The notes under the pieces: model-generated
What the model was told of the DNA's origin: nothing
What the model saw: only the letters and a program-made list of their open reading frames with translations
Database searches by the model: none
In this document: positions 39,703 to 52,589 of the stretch, piece after piece
Layout: every line of letters begins with the position of its first letter
How positions within the stretch are numbered: the first letter of the stretch is position 1
Assembly: GCA_949775045.1 (NCBI GenBank)
Contig: OX459100.1
Coordinates: 4,551,936-4,615,935, forward strand
Direction of reading: 5' to 3'
DNA length: 64,000 bases
From: Metridium senile
Taxonomy: Eukaryota > Cnidaria > Anthozoa > Actiniaria > Metridiidae
Made by a program: the position numbers and the translations under genes

Positions 39703-39887
39703 AGGCCTACTCGGGGGCCTAAAATCGCCGTAATATTAGGCGATCTAATGCGATTTTAGCAAAAAGTTCCTAACCTCTAAGGAGATCTTTGGCGATGTTA
39801 GGCGATTTTAGCAAAACGCTCAAAAATTCTTAGGCGATGTTAGGCGATTTAAGGCGTTCTGGGCGATGTTATGAACCGGAGAAGGCC
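39703..39887. mobile_element. Small MITE related to the 6.4-kb element
   Basis: The left end AGGCCTACTCGGGGGCCT and the right end (complement GGCCTTCTCCGG) enclose many GGCGATGTTAGGCGAT-type units. The subterminal repeats resemble those of 22795-29214. It is nested in the larger insertion. Confidence 0.6.
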
Positions 39888-40955
39888 GATTGCACATGTA
39901 GATTAACTACTAAAAAGATGAATTATGTTTTAAAAATATTGATATTTATCAAAACAAGTATAATTACATAATAGTTACTTGTTTCTTTGCTTTGATGGCA
40001 GTTTGTATTGGAATAATCCAGCTTTCATGTCGTGGTTTTTATCTACCTTGGGCTCCTGGCGTTGTTGATCAATCTGCTTTCTGAGAATTCGAGGATCGAG
40101 TTGGCTCGAGTATGAAAAACGGTCTGATATTGACATGTTTTAGAAAACCTCTTTCCGTTAAAACGTTAGACAATAACAGCTAGCAATTGTATAATGTCTT
40201 GAGCAAACAATTTATCCAAAGCGAAAGCTGATTTGGAAGAGTAAATCGATGTAGAAGTACGAGAAATTCGAATAAATTCGTGTTCAAATCCAAGATGGCG
40301 ATTTGCTTGGGCTTCCTGTGGTGCAATACCTCGTGCTTTGAACGAGTCAGCCGTTTTTAAGCCGTGTCTGGGTGCACGTTTTAAAATTTAATGTAAACAA
40401 ATTCATAAAAAAATATTTACAATGCAGTATGTTTGTTTTTGTTGTTTTTACGTGTCTTTTTTTGAGTTGTTAGATTCCTCAATCATTCTGAGCATGCGCG
40501 AAAGATCGAATATCTGATTGAGTGACCTCTCGCATATAAATAATTTCGCTTAAAAACTTAAAATTAGAAAAGATACACCATTTTTTACGTTGTTAATAAT
40601 AAGTATGCACTCGTTGTTGGTGATAACTTTTATTTGCGATTATATAGTGAAGTTTCCCACATGGGAGGTTAGAGCGATTATTTGGGGTATAAATTTTAAA
40701 CTTACACTTAGGCTACATAGTGAGAATAGCTTTGTGAGGTTAGAACGTGACCCCTATGGTGGGGTAAGTTCCAAGTGGGGTGGGGTAGGTCGTGACGTAT
40801 TTACACAGGGAGCCCTAACTGGGGGAGGGGTGGTCTTGATAACGTCATTACACAGGAAACCCAATTGGGAGAGTGCTTGTTTGAAAGATGATGTAATGCA
40901 TATACGACGGTACGCTGACCAAAATCTTAGGGCTCAAAAGTTTACACTGACGGTC

Positions 40956-40993
40956 TAGTGAGTGAGCGAGTGAGCGAGTGAGTGAGTGAGTGA
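40956..40993. repeat. GTGA/GCGA microsatellite
   Basis: A run of about nine 4-bp units (GTGAGTGAGCGAGTGAGC...) near the 3' end of the Helentron-like insertion. Confidence 0.9.
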
Positions 40994-42160
40994 CACTTCC
41001 GGTTCAAAAGCCCCATCCCAATAACTCGAGGATCTTCGATCCACGAGTTAAAAAGTGGTTATAGCTAGTATTGAACTAATCTTCTTAGATAATGTTGACA
41101 TTATCAATTATTATGCTAAACTTGCAGCCGGGGTTTCATTTTGTTCAATATTTTTGTCTCTGAATTTACGTGTTGTTATTTTCTCAAATTTATGAGTTTA
41201 CAAAACAAGGTATGTTATATTTCAAGTGTTTTAATTTCTTTGTAAAAATCGGTGTTTTTTTTTTTTACTCCGATAGTTTAGCAAAAAATGGCCGATTACC
41301 ATGGAACAAACGCACATTTAAATCACACTCTATTGTATTATGAGAATTTAATTCAATTTAATTTATAGTTTTTAGTGCGCTTACAGCAATAACATTAGTA
41401 ATAATATACATGAATAAATTACTCGAATTTGATTGGCTGAGAGCAGTGCAGTACAATTGTAAAACAGTGCAGAAAAGTGCAAATTACAGTCCATACAGTG
41501 CAAATTACAAAAACTAAATCGATTTGATAAACAGTATTCCTAAATCATTTTAGAATTAAATCATTTTTAAATTACTGTCTGACATTAATTTAAAAAAACT
41601 AATTAAAACTATGATTACAATGTAAAATTACAAGTGCTAGTATGCTATCAATGCGCTAACAGCAATAATTATATAAATAAAACTGTGAAAAATTAAATTA
41701 AACTATTTAAAAAAACGTGTCATGGCGAGAAAATGTTGAATAAATGTTAATATTCTTTTCATTTTTTTATTATATGTGAAATATACATGAATGAAACAAT
41801 TAACACATGTTTAAACTTGTATTTGTACAAATGTGCAAATTAATGTAAATTGTTCCCGCGTCATCTCAGAAGAGGAAATTGAACAATCCGCATCAGACTT
41901 GTGTTTACAAACTATTTTTTGTGATGTTAATTAACAACTGGATGTGAAATAGGATTCAAAAAGATTATAGTAAAATCAGATCCCAAAATGATATATATTT
42001 TTGCTTCTTTAAGACATAATGTTTTGGATAGCACAATTAGCTAGTAAATGTAAGCAAGAACAATTACTGTTTCGAATTATCTCAATTTGGTACAGTGCTT
42101 CAGAAAAAAGAGCATATAACATTGAAAACAACTCAAAAAGATAGATAATTAGTGCATTAC

Positions 42161-42422
42161 AGCAGTTCTCAGTCACACGTGCACCGCTCGCATAAAAAGC
42201 ACGCTATAAAACGTGAAGTTGGTGGTTTTTACTTCAGTCGGGCTGCGAAACATGTCTGAATTCCTACAACAACCTCTTCGTCGGATTCAGACATGTTTCG
42301 CAGCCCGACTGAAGTAAAAACACCATGCGTCTTGTAAACACAGTTTGATTAACGTCCACCAACTTCACGTTTTATAGCGGTGCTTTTTTGCGAGCGGTGC
42401 ACGTGTGACTGAGAATAGCTGT
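42161..42422. repeat. Palindrome of spacer III (left arm shortened)
   Basis: Same structure and same arm deletion as 29897-30158, which ties spacers II and III together as closer relatives than spacer I. Confidence 0.88.
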
Positions 42423-42904
42423 AAATTTGTCAGCATAATTTTTTGAACTGATGTATGACTTTTCAACAAAATGCTCTAGTTTTTGTATAAATATGATTAA
42501 GGAAATTCGCGCGGAATGTTCACGCGCATCCTACTACGCACGACGACGCGCGGTGAGGAACGCCTGAGAGATTTTGCTTCTATAAGATAAACAAGCAGGC
42601 GAGCTTATTTTCGATGTTTGAAGCTAAATAACTAAAAAGAATTAACGGTGACCCCCATTTGTTATCTTATAAATCAAAGTAACTACTCAAGATAAGTCTT
42701 CGCTTAATTTTTGAAAAAAATTGACATTTTTTTTAATTACAGAAAATCGGCTTTTTCACATTTTTTTTACCCTCGAAAACGACAAAAAAGCGGCCATTTT
42801 GTTCGAGACTAACGGTCTTTTTCTCCAAAAAAGGAAATTATTTTCAAATTTTGCATCAAAAAACCGCTTTATTTCCAAATATACTGATTTTCAAAAACAC
42901 TTAA

Positions 42905-44174
42905 GGTGGCTGACTACTATACAAAAACTAGAAAACTGCGCATGACTTCGCGCACATACGACATCGAGTCACGGTAGAGATACAGGGAATCCAAACATTG
43001 ATTTTTGTACCGTATATTTTAAAGCGTTAAGCAATTTAACACCCATTATCATGATTTAGATATGCTGTCATTTGAAAGGGATCTGTTTCACCTTGATATG
43101 TGAATTTATAAAAATAAAAGGAACTTCAAAGGTGGCCGAACTAGCGATTCTTTTAATTACAAAACTCACATTTCACGAAAAACGGCAAAATAGGACTCAA
43201 AACTTATCCAAACAACAATTGCACAACATTAGTGAAATAAAACGAAAACAAAAGCATTATATAAATTTTTTAGCACGTTTTTGTTGGAAAAAATAATGGA
43301 TATGAAAGTTGAAATATGTCAAAAAGACGATGGAAAATTAGTTAAAACAAAACAATGAACACATGAAATGATACACAGTGACATTTATTATAGCTTCTAC
43401 TTACAGAAAAGTGAATTGCCTTTGAGAAATAATCCATAAACCTGTTTTAAGGGACATTTTTTGAAAAGAAATACTTCGAGTAGTTGACAAACTTTCCCTC
43501 AACATCGCACGAGTGTTGCGTGACAAGATGGCGTAAGTTCAAAAGGAACAGCTCATTGGATTGGGTAAAATATATCCAATCAGAAATAACGTTGTAATTC
43601 TCCCGTTACCAGGACTGGCAGAGTAGTCAAAATGGTGGAAAAAGCTGATTTTAGGCTCGTTTTTCTTTTAAAACTCAATAATTCGCCCGGGACCCTATGA
43701 TTTGTTTTTGATATTCAGGAAGAACAGGTAAAAATCGTTGTTTTGACAAACTTTAAGAAAGTTGTCATTTCTACAACTATAAAAAATACTGTGTCTGCTA
43801 ATACAAATGATCGTTTACGCTCGATTGCGGACTTTATGAGCATACATATTACATATTGTTTCACCTTACTCGTACATATTTCCTATTAATTACTTAACAG
43901 ATCTCGAGAACAATCCTCACGTAAGATTTTCTGAAAAAAATACGTCCACAGCTCTTTTAGTTTTTATGTTGTGAATTATTTGGTTCCAAGCGCAGTTTTT
44001 GCCATTTTTCGTTCGAAAACTTGCAGAGTGGGTACTATTCGAAATCCAATATCTCAGAAACGTGATCGAAACACCCCATTTTACTCTTTTACATCTGAAT
44101 CACCATTAAATTTCCTATGAAATACCTTTCTAATAATAAATTCTGATTTGTTTTCCGTATAGTAGTCAGCCACC
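42905..44174. mobile_element. TTAA-flanked TIR element (spacer III)
   Basis: GGTGGCTGACTACTATA ends are flanked by TTAA at 42901-42904 and 44175-44178. It is a duplicate of the spacer I and II elements with a ~20-bp internal deletion near 43265. Confidence 0.75.
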
Positions 44175-44622
44175 TTAAGGGCCTTCTTTTATTATGACAT
44201 TTTATATTGACATTATGGCATTTTTTACTAATTTTCTTTCTTGTTTTTGCCACCAAAACATTCCGTCACGCTGCTTGCGGAAAATGCCGACATTGCCGAA
44301 TTGGAGGCCATGCATTTTCCTCGGAAACAACGACGGTGACCCCAATTTTTGTTAGCTTATTTGATGTGTCTAATTTAGTTTGATCAACTGGCAAAGTCTT
44401 AGGAAATTGACATTTACTTTGATTTTTGTGGCAATATACTTTCGTGTCGTGCAATTTTGGTAATGTTTTTTTGCAATCGCTCGTATGATTTCAGACCAAT
44501 TTGCATTTCACTCAGTTCAATAACCTTTTTTTATTAACTTTATTATGTTCATTTATTCATGTTTTATTTACTATTTTTTTTAAATTCCATCAGGCCTTTT
44601 TGGTGATTTCGGCCCGGGCGGA

Positions 44623-44642
44623 GGGGGGGGGGGGGGGGGGGG
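44623..44642. repeat. Poly-G tract (spacer III)
   Basis: Twenty consecutive G after CCCGGGCGGA, equivalent to the tracts in spacers I and II. Confidence 0.9.
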
Positions 44643-46434
44643 ACTTTTAGGGTCGAAAGATAGACCCTCGCGTACCTTTTAGGGTCAGAGTTACGTTTTC
44701 GAACTTAAGATTATACAAATTGAAAAAAATCTAAATGGTGCCGTACCTTAGGGTCTGAAATCAGTATCTGAGTTAATTTATGCATACCTTGTGGGGTCAT
44801 TTTCAAAACCGTCCGTCTAGCACCCCTATCCATTTTCTAAGGGAGTCCCCTCCGGGGATTTTGGCTATTACATATTATCAGCAAAAAAATATTGATGAAA
44901 AGTTTGCCATCATTCAGTTATAAAACAATTATGAATCACATATTTATCTATGGTTATAACGTTAATCTTGCTAAAGGTTTAGCTTCTTTTTTCCAATACA
45001 AACCTGCAAGTTTACGTCTTAGCTTCCTACTTAAGTTAAAAATTAGAGCATATCTTGTTTATTCTATATCATCTTCCGTGTAAGTTTCTGAACAGCAGAT
45101 CTATGTAAGTGGGTAATGTACCGTCTTCCTATTTTGTCCTCCAATCTATGGAGAAAAAAAGCATTCTGTGAGTCAATTAGTTTCATATGTCTAACAAGGA
45201 CAACAAATGGGCAAAACTACCCTTCTTTTAAATCATGTATGCCCAAAGTGCCTGAGTTCATCATCGTCTTGATCAGTAATCACTATCCTAACCAGTGCTA
45301 GCGCTCAGGTTTCCTTCAGATCATTTTTCACTTCAAGGGCTGGAGAAAAATAATATATTTTTAGTTTGCTTACATTATTGATTAAAATGTTTTAACATTT
45401 ACCCATTAATATAGATTGACTGTTCGCCAATAAAGAAATGAGATGCATGCCTAGATTGGTTAAGACCTGCAAGGGCGCTATAAAACGTGACATAGGACAT
45501 CTACACCATTTTGCTATTATTTTGTCCCATGTTTCAATCCCAATTAATTCTCTTATTTGTAAAACATATTCACAAAACGTTGCATGTTTAGGAGTTGTTT
45601 TGAGGCTTTTTTTAAGCTTTTTTAACCTTAAAAGTTAGTAATCTAACGATTACACAATTAAACCAATTTGTAAATGGAGCTCATTGTATTCATGTAGTTG
45701 GCACAAGTTTGATGGCAGCTTACAGCCGATGCTTACTCTAGATCTCTGTATGCATTTCTTCATGCAAACATATGTGCAAACATAATTATACTCTTGGTCG
45801 CAAGGACTCGCTTTCATTTCTGTAAACAGCTCCTAAACGTTGTGAAATCACGCCATTTAAATCTGACTTTGATCGAACGTCCAAATATTGATAATCGCTC
45901 TTGAGATAGAACTTCAATGCCTCAGTTTATAGAATGGTATTCATGATTTTCATGTGATGATAAAATTACAGTTTTTTAGGGGTGTAAATGCCATTGAAAA
46001 CACTGATTCAAAATTCACAATCACGCTCACAGTTATTATGGACCATTATTATTACCTTCATGGGTTATTGCACTTAGTTCTTACAAGCGATCTCATTGGC
46101 CCTTAGGAAGACAAGGGGCAGTGACGTCAAGAACACAGTATCCGGAGAAGTCCATCAGACGGAGTTTGGGGAGAAAGCGAGAGCGTGGGACCCAGGCCCG
46201 CTCTGAAAATCAGGCTAGGAAAACTAATGTAACGCAGTAATATTTTCTAATGGACAAGTGTTTCTTGACTATTGAAAGTTTAAGTTGTAATTAGTAGCCA
46301 GAACATTCCAAGACTCAGTTCCTTACGTATATCTTTCATATAAAACCACATAATATTAACACATATGACTTCAATTCTTGATCAAAATTTCCGTCTGATC
46401 ATACAAAATGTTTGGTACATTTTAGGGTTAGAAA

Positions 46435-49400
46435 TCATGTTTTATAGTCCCCAAAACTTGGATGTCGGCATTCCTCGATGCTGGTCTCACAGCCTTTACA
46501 AGAAACATCGCGAAGCCACATTTTGCGAGATGATGGAGCAGGATTAAAGTACTTAATTTTTACTGCTCTCTCATGGCCAAGCATCATGCATAGAACATTA
46601 GATTCTTTCATTCCCCAGCCATCGTTACATATCGTACCCCATAAACCTGAGTACATCACTTCAACACGACCTTCGATAGGATTTGCATTTCGGCCCTCGT
46701 TTACTCCTCCAGAAAGACGTACTGAAAAAAGCAACCTTAGCTTATGAAATGATTTAGAAACATTTTTCTATTTGCGATCTTCTATTTTCAAAATGCAACA
46801 AAGGAGCTTATGTATAAAGGTTTGCAAATTAAGTCTACATTTTTACAAAAAAAAATATGAAATAATTCTAGTTTGCAAGTATGTGGATTTGTATGGTAAA
46901 AACTTCCAAATATAGTATACGGAATAAGGGCAAACAATATATTCTGTATTAGGCTACTCACCTTTATAACCAGAACACACGACACCAGCATCATTTTTGT
47001 GACTGTTGCACCAAGAGGGAACACTTCCCTATCCATTGTGAGTACAGCTGTGTAGTGAGGTCTCCGTGCCCTTACATCTCATGTTGTTCAGCCAGACTTT
47101 ACCCGACCCTCGTCCATAGTCCATAGGTCCTACAGCTTTGGTAAAACCAAGTTGTCGACATGCAACCTTGGCGTCGATCATACCCCAGTTTGTATCACAC
47201 ACTGTTCCCCATTGGTTATTGTGGTAGACTCGTACAATACCAGCAACACCTAAACCCGTTGTACCAGGTTCAAGTTGTATGTTATCTTGAGGTGGACCTG
47301 TAAACATATCAGTGTTTCACTTAAATAAAATTGTCATTTGCGTATTTTTTTTAAACAAACAAAAAACAAAGAATTAAATATATCACGCGCAATTTTTGGC
47401 AAAAAATAATAGCTTTCCAATATTATAGCAAATTTTGAGTTTTAACTTTGGATTTTCACCATCTTTACTATATCAACCATAGTAAGAATAATATAATGGT
47501 ATTTCAACTTTGGTTCTTAGATATCAACTGTCGCACAATAAAGGACCAAAAGCTACATATTCAATTTTGCTTGATGCAATTCAATACAGATATGTCTCAT
47601 GTTTTGAAAAGCTTACAGAAATGGTTTTGAAAATTACCTGTGTAACCAGAACACACGACACCAACATCAGCTATGTGACTGTTGCACCAAGAGGCAACCT
47701 TTCCCCATCAATTGTGAGTACAGCTGTGTAGTGAGGTCTCTGTTCCCTTACATTGCATGTTGTACAACCAGACTTTACCCGACCCTCGACCAAAGTACCA
47801 ATATCCTACAGCTTTGGTAAAACCAAGTTGTCGACATGCAACCTTGGCGTCCTTCATATCGAAACCACCATGACACACTGTTCCCCATTGCTTATTGTGA
47901 AGGACTCGTACAATACCAGAAACACCTGAACCTACTGTACCAGGTTCAAGTTGTATATTTTGGGCATCTTAAAAGAAAAATAAACAAAAGATTTAGATAA
48001 GAAGATTAAAGCATTTATGATAAACAAAGGTAAAAGTCGCATTTCTATTCAATCGGTTTAACTCAGTTTTAGTAATTCTCACTAATGTTTGACAATCGAT
48101 ATTTAAAAACCTTTTAGCATTCAAATGAAAATATAATCAAACAATATAATTTAAATTCGATTTTAAGTTAATTTTATAACGTACAATGAATATGTTAAGT
48201 TGGACTTGTTTTCTTGAATAAGTTTATTATCTAAGCTAATAAAATCAGCTTATTTTTCACGTTTTGTTATTGTCTAGTATACTGTTTTATAATCTTTTTT
48301 AATCTGTTTTAACACTGTAAAATCCTCTGTGGTAATTACTAGTAGACATATTACTTTTAAACAAAGGTGAACAATTTTCTATTTTTTAATGTATTTGATA
48401 TGGATATCTCTTTAACTAATATTTTGTTTTCATGGTATTAACAAGTGTAACGACCCATAATGATATACTCCCTTTTCAAAACTATTATTTCCTTGTTGTA
48501 TATCAAATTGACGCTTACATATATAAAGAAAATTTGCAGTATAGTTTTTGTCATTTAATTTTTTTGACATATACATTTTGTAAATTTGCATCAAAGATTT
48601 TTATCAGGATATTTCAGTCACCAATTTCTTTACAATCTTTTGATAAATGCAGTTCGTATTTAAGCATATTTTTCCATTTAACTCATTTATACATTTTAAA
48701 ATACTATTTTGATGTTATCTAAATCTTTGATCCATGATGTTCTTAAATAATTACTTTGTCATTTTGTTTGATGTTTAAATTGTATTGCAAAACGTTTTGG
48801 TTATATTCTAAATAACCAAATTTCAAATGTAAATGTTTAAATAAACATTCCAACTATATTTTTTAAATAGTAGGGATATAAATGGGACGTTTCGGTGTAC
48901 GTCCGACACCAATTTCAAGCTTATGCTTAATAATTGTGTTGCATGTACAATAAAACATCGCATGTATATCCCTTTCTATTTGTAACTAGCTTTTCTTCAA
49001 AACATCTTCTTGTAAAACTATATTTTTAACAGGTTTAAATATATATTTATCATAAATGTTATTTAAGACTGAAATAGCTTTTTCAAATTTATTATCTCAA
49101 ATTTTGCTAAACTTTTTTGTTATGATATATTGATTACAATGGACAATGCACTATAAGTTGCATTCAAATAATCGACATGACACTTAAGTTGTGTTGTGAC
49201 TGCTTTAGAGCAGATTTCCTATAACTTTAAAAAGTTAAGTGTCATGTGCGTGCCTTGCCGTGACCGTGATGTTTTCTAGAAGTTTTTGACGTGCCTTGTA
49301 AGGCATTGAACGGGGATTATGCCATGCGATGTTCATAGTCATACGGACTTGTACTCTGCTCTAATTAGTCAATAATTGACTTGTATATTACCAATTAAAT

Positions 49401-49481
49401 TATAAAGGTTTAATACTCACCAGTAAGAGCTAACAAAGCCCAAAGGGTTACGAAAAGACCAAGGAATATTCCACAATTCAT
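46435..49481 (-). pseudogene. SRCR-domain gene, copy 4 (two nonsense codons)
   Basis: Exons: 49481-49421 (signal peptide), 47967-47638 (SRCR A), 47297-46962 (SRCR B) and 46721-46435 (SRCR C, truncated as in copy 2, TGA at 46435). Exon A has TGA at 47708-47710, where other copies have GGA just before the conserved Trp. Exon B has TAG at 47029-47031 in place of that Trp. As written, translation stops after 106 residues, inside domain A. All splice sites remain intact, the reading frame is otherwise unbroken, and intron 1 looks identical to that of copy 1. The lesions are therefore recent, or the exons are maintained as sequence donors. Exons A and B would both have to be skipped or recoded for a longer product. 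Confidence 0.75.
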
Positions 49482-49591
49482 TTCGCTAGTTCTGTACTGT
49501 AGAGCGCTCCTTCATCTGAAATGCAAATCTCGATACATCCGTCTTCTGCAAAGGTGATTTGATTATGAAGATGTAGAGTGCATAACGGCTG

Positions 49592-49604
49592 CCTTTTATT
49601 GGTT
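49592..49604 (-). promoter_or_regulatory. Putative core promoter of copy 4
   Basis: CCAATAAAAGG block as in the other copies, at the same distance from the ATG. Confidence 0.33.
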
Positions 49605-51190
49605 CTGGGGTGGTTGTTTTGGAGCGAAATTCTAATTGTTATAGCCAGTGATGTTTCGGTTTAATGAAACATTGTTAATACGAAAGTGAAATAATATGTA
49701 TATTGAAACAACTTTGTGGACATTTTTGATAAATACCTTTATCGAAACTTTTGGAGGTATTAAAAAATACAAAAATAAAATAAAGTAAAAAAGAAATAAA
49801 AGTAAAAAAGATAGCCTGAACTACTAAAACAAAATAAAATTATGTAAATCAATAAATTTGTTATAAGATCCCGTTTCAAAAGTATAGTAAATATGATAAT
49901 CTAACAAGTTAATATTCATGTTCCGTTATATTTTGACGTTTGGTGCTGAAGACCTGTCACGTCAAACCAAGACACTAAACCGAAACAACGCTATCTGTCA
50001 AAAAATGGCGCACTTTTAATTTATGTAATAAATGCAAATTAGTTCTATGTCTTCAAAAGAAATAAAACAATTGCTATTCTGATTAACATTTTTTTGGGAT
50101 TAAAGTTGACTAAAACATTTCATTCAGTTTATGAAAAAGTGGTTATAGCTAGTATTTATAAGTTTTCATCCCTTTATTGTTTTGTTAGATAATGTTGACA
50201 TTATCAATTATTATGCTAAACTTGCAGCCGGGTTTTCATTTTGTTCAATATTTTTGTGTCTGAGTTTACGTGTTGTTATTTTCTCAAATTTATCAGTTTA
50301 CAAAGACAAGTTGTGTTATATTTGTGATTAGTTTTTCTAGTGATTTGATTTCGTTGAAATAATTTCAATATAGGATATTAATTGTGTTATTTGGCGTTTT
50401 TTTTACTCCGATGTTTAGTTAGTGACATAATTACCGATCGATCGAAATCCTATCATGGCAAAAAATGACAGATTACCACGGAATAAACGCACATTTTATT
50501 CAAATTTTATTGTATTATTAGAATTTAATTCAATTTAATTTACATTTTTTTAGCGCGCATTTCGCTAGCGCTTTTACAACAATAACATTAGTAATAATAT
50601 ACATAAAAAAAACCACTCGAATTTGATTGGCTGAAAGTAGTGTAGTTCACGTGTAACACAATGCAGAAAAGGTACACAGTGCAAATAACAGTTCGTACAG
50701 TGCAAATTACAAAAAAATAAATCGATTTGATAAGGTTTATTCCTAAATCATTTTAGTCACCACTGTCTGTCTGACAGTAATTTAAAAAAACTAATTAAAA
50801 CTATGATTACAATGTACAATTACAAGAGCTAGTATGCTATCAATGCGCTAACAGCAATAATAATATAAATAAAACTGTGAAAAATTAAATTAAAATATAG
50901 AAGAAAACGTTTCATGGCCAAAAAATATTGAATAAAATTGTTTTCATTTTTTATTATATGTCAAATATACATGAATGGAACTAATAACACATTTTTAAAC
51001 TTCTATTTGTACAAATGTGCAAATTAATGCAAATTGTTCCCGCGTAATCTCAGTAGAGGAAATTGAACCATCAGCATCAGACTTGTGTTTACAAACTATT
51101 TATTTGTGATGCTAATTAACAACTGGATGTGAAATAGGATTCGCGAAGATAACATAAAAATCAGACACCAACATGATATAGATATTTTTC
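49605..51190. repeat. Right, diverged half-spacer of the SRCR array
   Basis: 49605-50140 is close to the 5' flanks of the other copies. From ~50140 to 51190 the match to 13190-14150 continues but with many substitutions and indels, then stops near the AACACTGGGG at 51199-51208. This marks the outer edge of the duplication. Confidence 0.7.
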
Positions 51191-51570
51191 CGAAATGTAA
51201 ACACTGGGGAATAATGATAATGCTGTCATTTCATGCTTTGTTTGGGTTTATCATTCTATCATAGTTAATAGAGGGGAATGTCCCCTCTATTTACCATGAT
51301 TATATTCATACATTCGTTGCTGTCTGTCTGTATGTCTGTCATAATGTAATTTCTTTCTTAGTCTTCTTTCTTTGACTTCTTTCTGTCAAACCTTCTCGTT
51401 GTTCATTTGTGGATTTGGTCCACATTGAATGTCTGGGTCTGTGGGTCGGTTGGGCGATAATCTGTAGTGGAAAGATATAGTTTTCTATTCGCGCCTTTTC
51501 TATTTCCGCTCCAGTGTTTTGAAATGTTCTGCCACTGCAAATTAAATGTAGTAAATTCTAAATCTTTTTA

Positions 51571-51730
51571 AGAGTAGAGCACTAGAGTAGACGTACTAAA
51601 TCCGTGAAACAAATATTACTAATTACTACTAAAAAGTGACAATAGAGAACAAAGGAATTAGCATAATTTAGCACTTATTTTGTACTATTTATGTTTCATG
51701 GATTAAGTGCGTTTACTCTAACACTGAGTG
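51571..51730. mobile_element. MITE with TACTCTAGTGC-type ends
   Basis: The left arm CACTAGAGTAGACGTACTAA... is the inverse of the right arm ending ...TTTACTCTAACACTGAGTG. The core contains GAGAACAAAGGAATTAGC. The same core, in opposite orientation, lies in the element at 59595-59749, so the two are one family. Confidence 0.7.
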
Positions 51731-52202
51731 ATACTGTACTAACTAAATAGATCTAAATAGAAAGTATCAGTTAGTAACTATTTTGTTTTTTTATTTCATG
51801 TTGTGACAATAGTCGTAATTTAGTATTAGTTAAATTTACATATTGTAGACTACCATTTTTGTTTATATTAGAAAAATCTAGAAGAGTACTCTTATAGTGT
51901 ATTTTTCATTAATTGTAAATAACGTACTATTCTATATTTACTGTAAATGTTTTATGTGTTGCTTAATAAAATTTTGTTAAAAAAAAAGAACAATCCGTTT
52001 CTTAGTTATATTGTAGTGTGTGATGTAACCCGTATTGTTAGATTATGTAACCACATTGTAATTCAAATTCTTATGTAAAATCGTTAAATACGCCAACGCC
52101 AGAAACATTCAGTGATCGACAGTTAGTTGGATGATGATTAAGCTAATCAATCCGCAGTGATTTCAAGTCTTTTTCAGTACTGGTCAGTTTAATAAAGTCT
52201 TC

Positions 52203-52310
52203 CAATCCAGATGTAAAAGAAGAGAAAGTCTTCGATAATTATACCAGATGTAAAAGAAGAGAGAGTCTTCTCAGTATAAACAGAGTCGCATGAAGAGAGA
52301 GTCTTCAGTG
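52203..52310. repeat. Tandem repeat around AAGAAGAGAGAGTCTTC
   Basis: Two units of CCAGATGTAAAAGAAGAG plus AGTCTTC spaced ~47 bp, and a third shorter unit (GCATGAAGAGAGAGTCTTC). GAAGA...TCTTC is self-complementary. Confidence 0.7.
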
Positions 52311-52589
52311 GCCTTAAAAACACTCCGATTTGGAAACTCATTCCAATTATCTACACCGACATACAGTCAAATAAATTCATCCTCTGGTTAATTTATAAGA
52401 AGAATACTGAAGTAACTGAAGTAGCTTGCAGAAATCGACCGTAAAGTCACCGAGCTGGAAATATTGAAAGAAACCCTGAGGTCAACAGCTTGGGAAACTA
52501 TAGATATTGGCGTAAAAAGAACTGTGCACTTTATTGACAATTATCCTTGTAATACTCGAACAACAAAAAACCGTTGTACAAAAATATCT

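Larger units (their letters stand above)
39480..41050. mobile_element. ~1.57-kb insertion with subterminal inverted repeats, Helentron/HINE-like
   Basis: It interrupts the spacer sequence TTTATGAAAAAGTGG, which is intact at 22341. AACTCGTGGATC at 39497-39508 is inverted at 41038-41049. Just inside the right end is a hairpin (AACTCGAGGATC, TTC, GATCCACGAGTT) preceded by a GTGA/GCGA microsatellite (40956-40993). Subterminal inverted repeats plus microsatellite plus 3' hairpin match non-autonomous Helentron-type elements. A 122-codon plus-strand frame (40590-40958) has no recognisable domain. Confidence 0.55.

Noticed and set aside
8534..49481. Diversity-generating retroelement as the cause of the exon hypervariability
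   Set aside because: No reverse transcriptase or template repeat is visible, changes are not limited to adenine positions, and such systems are prokaryotic or viral.
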